A DNA stretch of 64,000 nucleotides from Zygnema cylindricum. Lineage: Eukaryota > Streptophyta > Zygnematophyceae > Zygnematales > Zygnemataceae. Below are positions 45,765-56,529 of this stretch, piece by piece. The stretch spans positions 1-64,000 of the forward strand of contig JBBHKE010000695.1 of the NCBI GenBank assembly GCA_037447655.1, written 5' to 3'. Both the position numbers and the translations under genes were made by a program. The notes beneath the pieces were generated by a model, which saw nothing but the letters and a program-made list of their open reading frames with translations, made no database searches and was not told where the DNA came from. How positions within the stretch are numbered: position 1 is the stretch's first letter; each line of letters opens with the position of its first letter.

Positions 45765-46274
45765 ATGGAGGTCTTTGAGTTTCAAGTTATGGGCCCACCA
45801 TCTAGGGTGCCTATGTTTGATGAAACAGGCTTCACTTATTGGGAGTTTACAATGGCGGGGTTGATTTTCGAGAAGCACTTATGGGGAATTATTTCGGGAC
45901 AAGTGAGATGTCTGCCACCTGGCTTTGGAGGAGCTTACTATGGAGATTCATCTGAGGCTGCCCAGAATATCAACCGTAGTTCAGATGTAACGGAAGGTGA
46001 AGGGAATAATCTTTCCATGGATGGGGAAATAGGGGAGAAGGAAAAAGGGACACCTATGGTGAGGGGAGCTAGGCTCTCAGCTATGGTACCACATGTAAGG
46101 ATTAATATTGAAGAAAATGACAGGAAAATATGGCCGGATGGGAGAAGCACAACAACACCTTCCATGTCGACAAATGGGAATCGTTCTTTGCCAATAGCGC
46201 CGTTGCCTGCGCCGCCTCTTGCGCTGCCAATTCCTACCACTGCGCCGCAGTCATCTGGTTGGACGCCAAAGTGA
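45765..46274 (+). pseudogene. Truncated copia gag fused in frame to shifted host-gene sequence
   Basis: The frame starts ATGGAGGTC in the LTR end, giving MEVFEFQVMGPPSRVP, then GFTYWEFTMAG, FEKHLWGIISGQ and an acidic spacer, ending in the gag part at ENDRKIW (about 46130). Other family members continue here with W(D)..NMAAKHFILRH; this one instead runs into PDGRSTTTPSMSTNG, which is the PAN-like exon read in a shifted frame, until the stop at 46274. The chimeric frame is open for 170 codons. Whether it is expressed is unknown. Confidence 0.75.
45786..45799 (+). other. Half-tRNA primer-binding site, perfect 14-nt match
   Basis: GTTATGGGCCCACC is exactly complementary to GGUGGGCCCAUAAC of the plant initiator tRNA-Met anticodon arm. 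It stands one base after the LTR end (GAGTTTCA) and encodes part of QVMGPPS in the gag frame. Confidence 0.8.
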
Positions 46275-47050
46275 TGCCCTACTCCGACGACGCCAAGTGC
46301 TAGTTTGTTAGCTAGCTCCGCGTCTTCGTGCTACGCATGCTAGCTGGCGTCGACCTCTACACGCTTTGGAACAGTGAGACCCTTCACTAGCTCACTAGTT
46401 CAACACTTGCCATTTCTCGGCTTAAGTTAATTTTGTCAAGAGAATGTCAGATGTCCGATGCTTATTCTCACTCCGCCCAAATCCTCCTTTTTTGTTTGAG
46501 TTCCTAAATGTCCTATGCTTCTTCTCACTCTCTCACTTCCTTGTTGTTGATTTCCTAAAAATTAACGGTGGTGATTTATCTGATATTGCAGCTGGTTGCG
46601 GCGCCGTAGTGGCGGGATATGAGCTCCAAGAGAACACACTTCCAGTGGGCGTGTGGGAGGCGTTCTTTGCGGCCGACGAGGCGGGATGCCCAGAATCACG
46701 TACGGCCTTTTATGAACTCTGCATTGCCTATCTAGGAGGACGCCCTAGTGCTGCCCTCTCAGACGACGCCAAGTGTCAGTTCGTCAGCGTACTCACCGGG
46801 TACACACTCGATGTTTTTGACGGAGAGGATCTCTATGTCAAATGCAAAAAAGTAAAATGGTTTATGACTGAGTTTATCATTCTTGTACTTTGTTGAGTGT
46901 ACACGAGAGCTTCAACAATTTTTAGAATCCTGGACTGTGACCATTGAACTAGCTGAGATACATTTTTTGTGACAATGTACATTCATTGATGATTAGTGAG
47001 TAGTTTGTATATACATGATTTCTGGTGTTCTATTTGAGAATTTTATGATG
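46130..47050 (+). pseudogene. Captured, broken copy of the PAN-like gene (exon 2, intron 2, exon 3, 3' flank)
   Basis: Collinear with the minus strand of 26480-25600. The exon 2 part at 46130-46375 keeps AGWEKHNNTF and SYHCAAVIW but has TAG stops after DDAKC and FVS. The intron (about 46376-46590) is retained, with the shared TTTGAGTTCCTAAATGTCCT stretch. The exon 3 part at about 46591-46850 (AGCGAVVAGYELQENTLPVG) has a lost cysteine (ESR for ESC) and compensating indels around IAYLGGRP. It lacks the terminal stop and reads on to 46896. Similarity continues past the stop into the 3' flank (GTATATACATGATTT). Signal-peptide exon 1 is absent. Retention of the intron argues against copying from spliced mRNA. 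Confidence 0.85.
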
Positions 47051-47177
47051 GAAGCATTTTCGACGATAGATCTATGAGTTTTTGTGCCTGGTATAACATA
47101 GGATTGTGTGGAAACGGTCAAGCAATTTAAGCAAGGCAAAAACTATTGTGGTATTTTCTAACGCGGTTCTGCCTAAA

Positions 47178-47231
47178 GCAATTAATGTAGCTATGGCAAT
47201 TAATGCAACTATGGCAATTAATGCGACTATA
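47178..47231. repeat. Three tandem 18-bp units
   Basis: GCAATTAATGYRRCTATR three times in succession without spacers. Confidence 0.85.
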
Positions 47232-48899
47232 ACTGTGGGGAACACATTGTTTATACAGTAGGAGTGCCTCTGTTTTTTTTTGTGGTACATTATCTACTTG
47301 CCCATTTTTCAATCCTTTGTTTCTCGAAATAGAGGAGGGATTCTAAGTGAGTCCCTATGGCAATCATACATAAGAATGTGAATCTCATAAAATTTTTATG
47401 GTACGTTTTTTTAGTGGATAACCAACTTTCGATGGTCATGTATAAAAAAGCCACAGGAGAAACCAAACTTTTTAACTTCTTTGCTTTTAATAAGCATGGT
47501 AAGATTTGAATATTCAGGTTAGAACCTTTTACAAAAAATGTGCCGAATAAATGTGCTTGTCGGGCAATAGTACCAACTAGTATTTTTGGATCTATTGTGC
47601 AATAAAATTGAGGGTATATTTCAAAACCATTCTGTACATGTACGTACTAGGTCAAATTAAGTTTATCATTGTAAATAATATCCCAATTGATAAATTACAA
47701 TGTCAATGCCTTGTGGAATTAAGGATGATCGGAGGGAAGTTGAGAAGCTAAGGCTAGATTAGCAACCAGTTAAGGGAATGAATTATGCCAAAAGAAGGGA
47801 GCTAGGTGATTGTGCCCCGTCATACAGTCTGAATGAAAGGGGTAGGGTTAGTAATTAAGGTAGCTGCACCACCACTAAAGCCTCAGACATTACACCTAGC
47901 CTTGAGAATCACAAATAGCATATGGCGGGCCACAAGAGCAGATAAGGTGGACAGCTTTAGTTTAGGTCCCAAAAATTGAGCCGCAATCACAAGTGGGGGA
48001 AGGCAAAAGAAAGGGGACGAAATCATTTAATTTGTAAAATCTGTCTTAACCACTTGAAACTATTGATGTTGTCTCGTCTCGTTCAGACACAAATGTAAGC
48101 ACCGGAAACAATTGAAAGAGTCTCGTTCAGAGACCTCAGACTCAGCACACTCTCTTCTCAACCAGCTAGCTCTACGGCTCTTGGAGCCAGCCATAATACT
48201 ATTGTGAACCTTGACTTAATCACATGACATTCCACACACAGACTTACTTTTGACCTTGTTCCTCACACTATATAGCGCCCCTTATAGTTTGGCAAACCCT
48301 AATAGGACCGCTCCCACGGGCGATGGCAACTTGCTATAGCAAACAATACGTAAGAGTAGCCAATGATACCAGAGTTTCCTCCTCTCCAAAGTCCTAAATC
48401 ACAGCAGAACTATGGCAACGTTTCATTTGCCACAATACAAAATGTTACTTGAAACTTCTAGCTCAACGAATTAGCTGGATTTAGGCAGGCTATTTTTGAT
48501 ATGAGAGTTTTGCCAAACCTAATTACCACCACAGCTCTACATCACATCCCCAAGGAGCCTTAACCAAAATTGTATCCCAATATGGTCTAGCTAAGTAAGG
48601 TAAGCAATGGCAATCAGTCTGTGTATGGTCTTATCATAAGCATGGCAATCAGATTATAGAATGACGTAGATCAAAACATCACTACTTCACTCCTCTTTCT
48701 TAGTCATTCAAGGAGATCAATTAAAGTAGCTATTACGAACACTGACATAGTCCCGCTAGGAGGCAACCATGGAATACTAGAAAGAACATTATGTGGTTAG
48801 CTCTTAAGACCGCATGGCTAGCATTCTTCTAGCCTGTGCGATATTTTTGTGGAAGAGAGAGGTGTGGCTCAAGCAGTGGCAGCTGCTTGCTACCTGATC
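47232..48899. other. Non-coding interior of the gene-carrying LTR element
   Basis: No open frame with a recognisable motif. The region contains diverged sequence of unknown origin, with CTCGTTCAGACAC/CTCGTTCAGAGAC repeated at about 48077 and 48122. It may be further captured host DNA. Confidence 0.35.
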
Positions 48900-49090
48900 G
48901 ACTCTGCGGCAGACAATGCAGTATTGTAGACCTAATTCAGGAGGCTCTCCGTTCGAATGATTGACTCTGCTGCAGAAAATGCGGTATTGTATACCTAATT
49001 CAGAAGGCTCTCCGTTTGAATGATTGACCCTGCGGCAGACTATGCGGTATTGTAGACCTAATTCTGGAGGCTCTCTGTTTGAAGGAGCAC
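48900..49090. repeat. Three tandem units of about 62 bp
   Basis: Units start GACTCTGCGGCAGACAATGC, GACTCTGCTGCAGAAAATGC and GACCCTGCGGCAGACTATGC, each followed by GGTATTGTA.ACCTAATTC and GAGGCTCTCYGTT. The third unit is degenerate at its end. Shorter CAATTCAAG-containing units follow to about 49220. Confidence 0.85.
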
Positions 49091-49264
49091 AAGATGTTGT
49101 TCTGTAGATCTACCGTAACAATTCAAGGTATGTCTAATGTTCGAAGAAGCAGAGGATGTTGCTCTGCAAATCTACCGCAGCAATTCAAGTTCTGTCTAAT
49201 AACGCCGCAATTCAAGGTATATCTAATAATATAGTAGAGTGCTAGGTTAGGTGCCGCACGTGAC

Positions 49265-49638
49265 AGTATTCTAAACTGCACAAACTAACTTGAAGGTCTA
49301 CAACAAGTGCTCCAAATCGTGTTAAACTCTGAACTAAACGTCTGGTTTAGAACATCAATGAAAATTATAGTTGGTTACTGTACACTGTGGCACGTTACAG
49401 CCATTCAAACTGAACAAACTAACTAGGTAGTCTACAAGAAGTAGTCCAAATTGTACTAACTACAATAACTGTTTGATTTAGAACAGCGATCGCCACTGAT
49501 TTGACTAAACAGTAACATAAACGGGAAAAAACAGCCTGATAGCTTTGAACAACGATTAGAATTGTAGTAGGTTAGTGTACAGTGCGGCACGTAAAAGCCA
49601 TTCAAACTGAACAAACAAACTAGGTAGTCTACAACAAG
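49265..49638. repeat. Diverged tandem repeat ending at the assembly gap
   Basis: Three partial copies of a 145-190-bp unit, recognisable by CAAACTAACTNGGTAGTCTACAA-type sequence at about 49270, 49415 and 49602, and by GTACANTGYGGCACGT at about 49380 and 49570. The last copy is cut by the N run. Confidence 0.7.
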
Positions 49639-49648
49639 NNNNNNNNNN
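49639..49648. other. Assembly gap (10 N)
   Basis: Ten N bases, probably a fixed-size placeholder. It sits between a tandem repeat and an LTR copy, so the true distance and even the join are uncertain. Confidence 0.99.
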
Positions 49649-50370
49649 AACGGCTACAATTGTATCCGGTTTGATCGGACGGCCACGATAGGCGCCGCGA
49701 TCACGGATTATGTACTTTTGGCGTTTTTCAGTCATCGCCACGTCATGTGACACGTGGCGCGACAATGTTGGATTGCGGCGACTCCGGAGATTGCGGTAAC
49801 AAATCCGGCTATGACATGTGTCGACATTCTGGCCATGTTGTACAATGGCCGTACAGAAAGTACACCGGCACCTGAACTTTTCTGTACGACACACTAATTT
49901 GATTGGTGCCGTACTTCAGTAGATAGAGTTTTAGAGAGGTAATAGGACTTAGAAAATTTTGGGTAAGTAGCTGCCTCTCCCAGAGAGCACCTTGTATAAA
50001 TGGCAAACTTTGGTCAGCCATAACTATCAATTTACTTGACCATTTTTAGTGATTCTTTTTGCTGCGGACTCAGGGGAGTCCAAGCTACACAAGGGTGCAG
50101 TCAGTCAGAGTTTTTGTTTGCCAGGGTGGCGGTATTTCTAAGGGAAAGTCAAAGTGGGTGAATGTGACCAAATCTCATATTCTAACTTTCCATTCTGTGC
50201 TGGAGATGACCACACAGAAAGTGTTATTTCACAAGGGTGAATCTATATTTGGGTTTTGATTGTCAAGAGGTTAGTCATTTCGGTTTATATCAACTTCGAT
50301 TTGGCACTATCTAGATAAGCTTCTTTTGGATCTGCTTACTCTGAGGGCCAATGGAGGTCTCAGAGTTTCA

Positions 50371-50790
50371 CAATTGACCATTTCGAGATCTTGGCAGCGA
50401 TATATGCAGTAGGATTAATACAACATTGAATAATAGCCGTCGAAACAAATGTCTGATTCATTTCTTTTGTTGGAAATGACGTTCGTACTGAATGTTAACC
50501 AGTTCTATGTTCGTTTGTTCGTAATTTAGTTAATCGGTTTCAAGATCATATCATTGTTAAAATATTTAGCAAACCCTATGTATCTTAACTAACTTCTACG
50601 ACACACTAGTTACAGCTGATGGCTACACCGCGCTTTGTCGGTCGGAGGTTCCAGTCCTACCGGACTCAACCTTTGTTGAGATTGACTTATGTCACTCTTT
50701 AGTCCTACTTAAAGAGCTGAGGCACCCATAGCTCCAACACTCTCTCTCTCTTTCAATGTCTAAAACAAGTATGGGGGATAGAGAAAAGAG
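50371..50790 (-). mobile_element. Copia LTR fragment (Y family), reverse orientation
   Basis: Collinear with 59240-59650: ACAAATGTC.GATTCATTT.TTTTG, GAAATGACGTTCG, GAGTTCTATGT-like and the tRNA-like segment with degenerate B-box GGTTCCAGTCC (50647-50657), then CTCTCTCTCTCTTTCAATGTC. Joined at both ends to other retroelement pieces. Confidence 0.6.
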
Positions 50791-51440
50791 GTGGAGGCAC
50801 ACTGCCTTCGCTTTTTCCTTCTTAATGATCCTAGGAAGAGAGATTGGGAGGCAGCCAAGAGAGTCATGAAATATCTGGTAGGAACCAGAGAGTTATGGTT
50901 GCATTTGGGAGGGGAGCACACTTATATCACTACTTGGTGTGATGCCTGTTTGGAGACATGCCAAGGCGAAAATCTTCAACCGTCTTTGTTCTGAATATTC
51001 GAGATGGAACTTGCTGCTAGAGTAGCAAATTACAAAAAGTTACAGCTCAAAACACAATGGAGTCGGAATATATGGAAGCAGCTTCCGCTTTGAAGGAGAT
51101 TCTATGGGTCAAATCGATTTTACAAAAACTTGGGTATATGCTAACAGGTCCTCAAGGAACTACGATATATGCAAACAAGTCTTTTGGCTATCTGGTGTGA
51201 CAACCAAGCAGCCATTGCAATCTCCTCTAACCTTAACCATCACTTTAAGAGCAAACACATGGATGTTAGACTTCACTTTGTCTAGGAAAAAGTACTTGCA
51301 AACAACATTGAATTGTGTTATTTACGGGGTGAGAAGATGGTGGCTAACATGTTAACAAAAGCGCTTCTTGCTACTCAGTTGCAATTTTGCATAGAGGCTA
51401 TTGGACTAAGTGAGTAACTGAGTCCAAAGATTTAGGGGAG
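50791..51440 (+). pseudogene. Copia RNase H tail
   Basis: First part (50815-50950): LNDPRKRDWEAAKRVMKYL, GTRELWLHLGGEHT, WCDA, from the RT/RNase H junction of copia Pol. After frameshifts (50950-51190) the tail is readable as WCDNQAAIAISSNLNHHFK, KHMDVRLHFV, GEKMVANMLTKALL, up to the final stop at about 51414. A polypurine tract TTTAGGGGAG ends at 51440. The 5' part of Pol is missing. Confidence 0.8.
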
Positions 51441-52429
51441 TGTTGAACATTGAAATCTTTAATTTAGTAGATAGGGCTGTGAGAGGAGACTAAAAGACAT
51501 AGAATATAATATAAGTACTTTGTTGTTATACTTATCTGTATTAGTGTTACAGTACCAAAAGTAGAATAGAGTGTATTGTACTTTTACAGGTACACGCGTC
51601 GGCAAGAAAAGTTTATGTAAGTTTTACGGAGTGGCGCCAACAATCCGGTTACACGCGTCATAAAGTAGAGGACTAGATTCACCGATCCGACATACAAACT
51701 TTTGTCCGGATATTTCGGAGATGTGCGATACAAACCTTCATTATGATCGCTGATTCGAATGGTGTCGACGGACGCAATTCACGTGGGTTCACAAGTGACG
51801 AAGCATACCGTACGCACTTAGGTGTTTCTTACGGCACTACCAGAGTCGTCTGGACTTTAGCGACCACCGGTGACTAAGCACCAGAAACACTTATTGTACA
51901 GTCCACTATCTGTATATATTTGAAGGACATTATTTTGTTGTTTAATGCTATAGAAAATAGTGTTTTATTAATTAGTTTTTGGAAAGTTACAATTAGGGTT
52001 TTTGAATTACTCATGGTACAGTAACGTACAGGTTGGATAATTTGTCGTAAGTCACAATAATAGTTTAGTACAGTCACCGAAAGTAGTGTGACTAGTAGAT
52101 ACTCACAATGAGTATATAACTTAGGACTTAGCCAATTTTGAATTATCCAGTTTTAGAATTATGATATTATAAGGGCAATTTTTGGGAAACTTCCTGTCGT
52201 CATATCTTATGGTTTACCGAGTCATTTTGAATGCAATTTTAGGAATTGTCAGTTTACTGTGTTTCATATTAATTTGGCAAATTTGAGGCATATTGGCCTT
52301 TTGAGTCATATTTTGTGTCCGTTCAAAGTTGCCTGTTTTGTAGGTGTTTTGATAGTTTCAGTTGTTTTTCATGTCTACTTCCACTACTACTGCTGGTTCT
52401 CCTCCTGCAACGGTGGTTGTAGAATAACA
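51441..52429 (+). mobile_element. 3' LTR of the copia fragment at 50791-51440
   Basis: Starts TGTTGAACATTG directly after the polypurine tract and appears to end GTAGAATAACA at 52429. Near its end it has ATGTCTACTTCCACTACTAC (52371), a Ser/Thr-rich start resembling the gag start found in the LTRs of element Z. This supports the view that gag begins inside the LTR in this lineage. No partner LTR is present in the window. Confidence 0.65.
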
Positions 52430-53200
52430 CTTCTAAGGCTTTAAAACAATACTCCCATAAAGCCTTAGTCTATGCTAACCACTTAGAACAGAAGCATCCC
52501 TGCCAAACTGCAACTTAGGCAAGGAAGAGCATTTCTCATCATGTCTACCACCATTTTCTCGTCTGGTATTTAGCTCAACTTTAAGATGTGAGCCATAACC
52601 TTCTCCCTCCTAAAATGTAATCTAATGTCAATGTGTTTACTTTCAAAGTGATGACTCTGATTAGAGGCAAACTCAATTGCAACCTGATTTTCATAACCAC
52701 ATTATCTGAGGTCATGATTGCATAAAACCCATGTTCTTAAAGAGGAGATTTCACCCATAAAAACTCCATTACCGCATAACGTGCCGCCATATGTTTTGCC
52801 TTCGCATGGTCGTTTCAGCTGTCATGTTTTGACGTTTGCTGCTCCAATAATATGTCCCATTTCCAATATGCAAAATAAAGATGGTTGTTGAGCGTCAGCT
52901 TCGCATATCACCATAGCTGGCATCGCTCCAAGTTTATATTTTGACCACTTTCCCTCCAAGAAAGAGTTTTAGATTTCAAGTTCCTACAATATATCGTCGA
53001 ACTATCTTTGTGGCCTCCCAGTCAAACATCTTCGGATTCCCCAAACTTCTAGTGAAAATTATTATTGTAGCAGCATTGATGAGTCTTCTACATATCATAT
53101 AATAAAATAAACTACTTACAATTTGCCTATAAAAAATGGTAACCATGAAATCTGCCTCGCTTTATCCCAAACTGTCTTTGTACCTCCCATGATCCCAAAC
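52430..53200 (-). pseudogene. Strongly degenerate copia RNase H region
   Basis: Minus strand shows HHFESKHIDIRLHF-like, EKMVVDMM and LPKLQFGRDASVLSG-like remnants (52700-52480) with many stops, followed by a possible polypurine tract GGCTTTATGGGAG near 52465. Upstream parts (to about 53200) keep traces of the KRDWEAAK-type region. Older than the neighbouring insertions. Confidence 0.55.
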
Positions 53201-53223
53201 AGTCATATTAAAATATAATTTCT

Positions 53224-55689
53224 ATGTTATACTTATATGTGTAAGTCTTGTAGATAGGAGCTAAGAAAGAAAAAATCCATGACTGCCCTTTTGTAGTCAA
53301 AAACACAAGCTAAGGCAATAGAGGACTTAGCAGCTAGCAAAAAGCTGGTGATCCGCTAGGATTTGATCTTGGACTTACAAAGTCAGCGCCAATGATTTGA
53401 GTCTTCCGCTTAACCTTATGGTTGTAGAAGATCCGTTAAACACATGGGGTTTGATTTAGTAATAAATAGTTACTTGCGCCTATCAACCATATGACGAAAA
53501 TATTCGGACGCACATGGAACGGACGTACTTTGCGGATACACAGAATGCTGAAAACAACATTATAACGAACATACAACAATCACTATAACTTTGGGATTTA
53601 ACCGTTCATAGAAGGGCCGATACGCTAAAATGGCTTTTTTGGCGGCTTACGACAAAAATACCACGAAGTGACACGTGGCATTAACACAATGGACGCAAGG
53701 GAAAAAGGAGAAAAAGCCATGGCGTTGGATATGGAAGGTACCAAGTCCTCATTGGTGATGTACAAGGGTCGTGAAAGCCGTATGGCGACTGGTGTACTAT
53801 TGGATAAACATTCTCTACTATACAGCATTTTGTACTATTCCTTACTCAATAGTAAGGGGTTGTGAGTATGGGTTTAGGACTTAGATGTTTTTTTGTGTCT
53901 CTCTCTTTATAAGTGTTTTAGTACATAAAGGTCATCTTTAACCTGCCATAACTTATTGCATAGGGGAGTAAACTTAAAAATTTTCTTTACATTTGACTCT
54001 TTGGAGTTAACCCTTCACAAAGGTGAGGTTTTTCAAAATTCTTATGTGCCATTGTGGCACATATTTTTGGTTAAACACTGAAGGGCATACTTTAACCTAT
54101 AGGCTAGAAGTTAGCTACAAATTTTGTGTGGCAATGGACGCCACAGATTTACAGATTAAAGGCCCACCCTCTAGGGTGCCCATTTTTGATGGTACAGGGT
54201 TCATCTATTGAGAGATGATGATGGAAGGAGCTCTTTTCGAGAAACAATTATGGGGGATTGTACATGGACATGAAAGGCGTCCGTCATCAGGCCTTTAAGC
54301 ACCACCACGCTTTGGAGGAGTTAATTTTTCACAAGGATTTTGAAAAACCAAAGTAACCACAAAGAAGGTAAATAAATATGGGGAAAACATTAACTCAGAC
54401 AAAGGAAAAGGGAAGTCAACACTGATCGCTACATCATCTGTTTTTGCATTAACCTTTCTAAAAACAGAGGAGAAGGATGTTATCACCTAGGACTACAAAA
54501 ATGTGGTTGCAAAACATTTCATCCTTCGATATATCACCAAACAAATTGCTCTCGCTCTCCTCAATATCACCAGATCTGCGGATATGTGGGACTCAAAAGA
54601 TGTTAAACTTTTGCAATGACTTGGCTGGGTTTTTTATAGAGCTTGAAAGTTCACGAAAGGAGGAAAGTGAAAAGGAGAAAGTCAATACAATAATTATGAA
54701 GCTTCCAGATGAGTACCAAAACATTGTAAATAAGGTGAAAGATTAGCCTGATGAACGTTGGTTCTAAAATAGGGTTGTAGGAAGGATTTTTGTGAGAGAG
54801 AACACCATGGAAATATGCACTCGAAGTGGGAGTATTCAAGGCTAGCAACAAGGACAGATTCGAGATACAAAGATTTAAAGAAACCTTACAAAAACTTCGG
54901 AGGAGGGGACAAAGAAGGTGAATCTGATAGATCTGCAATAGGACCTCCAAAAAGAGTCTGCAATTTTTGCAAAAAGTCGGGACACTATATGGATGAGTAG
55001 AATAGACTAGTTGATATGCGGATCAAGGAGGGACAAGGAGGGACAGGCTGGTCTATCTGAAAGACGAAAAAAAAAGCACTTGTAGCAACACAAGCTAATG
55101 GAGACTAATGAGAATAGGAACAGGACTATGATGAGGATATTGCTGATCTTCTCCTCAACGACCAACTGGAGAAAAAAGTCACTCAACTAGAGATTTCGAG
55201 AAGGCAAAAGTGTGCCTTTGAAGGTATGAAAGAGACTCCCAAAAAGGGATGGATTATTGACTTTGGTGCCTCTATGCATGTGTAAAGATATGTAGTGGTT
55301 TACTAAGCTCAAAAAGATCACGTCTGTTGGGAGAGTAGCTACCACTAAATTAGTGGGATGAGTGGATCTTAAGGCCATAGTCTAAGGAAAAACATCTATA
55401 GTGACTTTGTCACATTTACTGTACATTCCATTGCTAAACAATAACCTTATCTCCATATCACTACTAGTTGATAAGTAGTACATTCCACAGCTAAACAATA
55501 ACATTCTCTCCACATCAGTGCTAGATGATAAAGTTTTTGACACATGCACTAGAAAGGGAGTTTTTACAGCTAGCTTTGAGAATGAAGTGTACTTCATCAC
55601 TATCAAGGGGAGCCAGGGAATATTTTGTTTGGTTTTTAGTGATGAAAAGAAATGAGTTTATTATTTTTCTGTAAATGAGATAATGATTT
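53224..55689 (+). mobile_element. Copia element W, 5' half (LTR, gag, protease)
   Basis: LTR about 53224-54154. The gag start MDATDLQIKGPPSRVPIFDG (ATG 54133) crosses a diverged PBS (54155-54168). Then ALFEKQLWGIVHGH, VVAKHFILRYITKQ, a gag middle in several frames, the zinc knuckle CNFCKKSGHYMDE (last Cys lost to a stop, about 54959-54998), a protease start WIIDFGASMHV (about 55250; the usual DSGA is DFGA here) and a degenerate protease end. It is interrupted at 55689 by element Z and resumes at 62331. Many stops and frameshifts: inactive. The gag family is the same as at 39143-40852. Confidence 0.8.
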
Positions 55690-56508
55690 TGTTGTTTTGG
55701 AAAGCTTTAGTCCTCTCTATGCCTCGAGTGTGAGGGAGAGAGAGTTTCACGACTTAGCATATGTTTGGTTGGAAGTTCGTTTCATTACACACCAGAATTG
55801 ATGTTCCACTAGATCAGTAGAGAGTACTGTATTCACTGCCGAGACATAATTCACTACAAGAAAGAATACACTCTAAAATATCCAGTTGTTTGTGCATAGA
55901 TACACTTGAGGACAAAATGGCACATGGAGATTTGTCTACGGTGCCGAATGTGATATATACGCGGCAGATGGAGACCGCCAACAAATGCTGGTCCGTGTGA
56001 ACTACATACACGACAAATGACGTGGCATATAGAATCCTACTCCTTTGTAAATATCTTCTTAAGTAGATTTTTGTCTTTGTGTGGTTAGTTGATTAGTAAA
56101 GGAATCTTTTTGTATGACGTACCTTTTTCGGTTTGAGCTGTAGGTATTTATTGTACGACTGGTATGCCTCTGTACGTTCAGCAGCATAGGCTTCAGTGTA
56201 TTATAGTAGGACTTAGATAACTTTGAAGGTATGAACACTTTGTAGTCAAAGTCTGTACAGCCTTTTTTTTGGCATTTTAATTTGTGAATATCTCACAGAT
56301 ATGTGGGAAGAATTAGTTGTAATTTTGTGTGTGTGTTCATCCTAATATTATTGCCGAGCTATTTTGTTTGTGGTTTGGGTTTTATCAACTCTTAAAGTTG
56401 CTGTTTTTCAGACTAGTTTTTGTGAAAGTTTCTTGCTTGGTTTGGTTCCTAGATGACTACACCGCATCCTCATCGTCTTCGGTTCCGGCTGTTGTCTCAA
56501 AACAACAA

Positions 56509-56522
56509 GTCACGGGCCCGCC
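56509..56522 (+). other. Half-tRNA-type primer-binding site of element Z (diverged)
   Basis: GTCACGGGCCCGCC follows the LTR end AACAACA by one base and differs from GTTATGGGCCCACC by three transitions. In the gag frame it encodes VTGPP within KQQVTGPPS. Confidence 0.6.
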
Positions 56523-56529
56523 TTCATGA

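Larger units (their letters stand above)
44826..50370 (+). mobile_element. LTR retrotransposon carrying a captured host-gene fragment
   Basis: 5' LTR 44826-45784 (start missing, ends GAGTTTCA), PBS 45786-45799, truncated gag, captured PAN-like gene copy (46130 to about 47050), about 2.6 kb of non-coding sequence with tandem repeats, assembly gap (49639-49648), and 3' LTR 49649-50370 ending AGAGTTTCA. The second LTR copy stops at the LTR end and is not followed by PBS and gag, so it behaves as a 3' LTR. The two LTRs are collinear and closely similar between 45055-45784 and 49649-50370. No pol domains are recognisable. The gap hides the polypurine tract and the start of the 3' LTR, so the element structure is inferred, and a join of two separate copies at the gap cannot be excluded. 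Confidence 0.6.
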
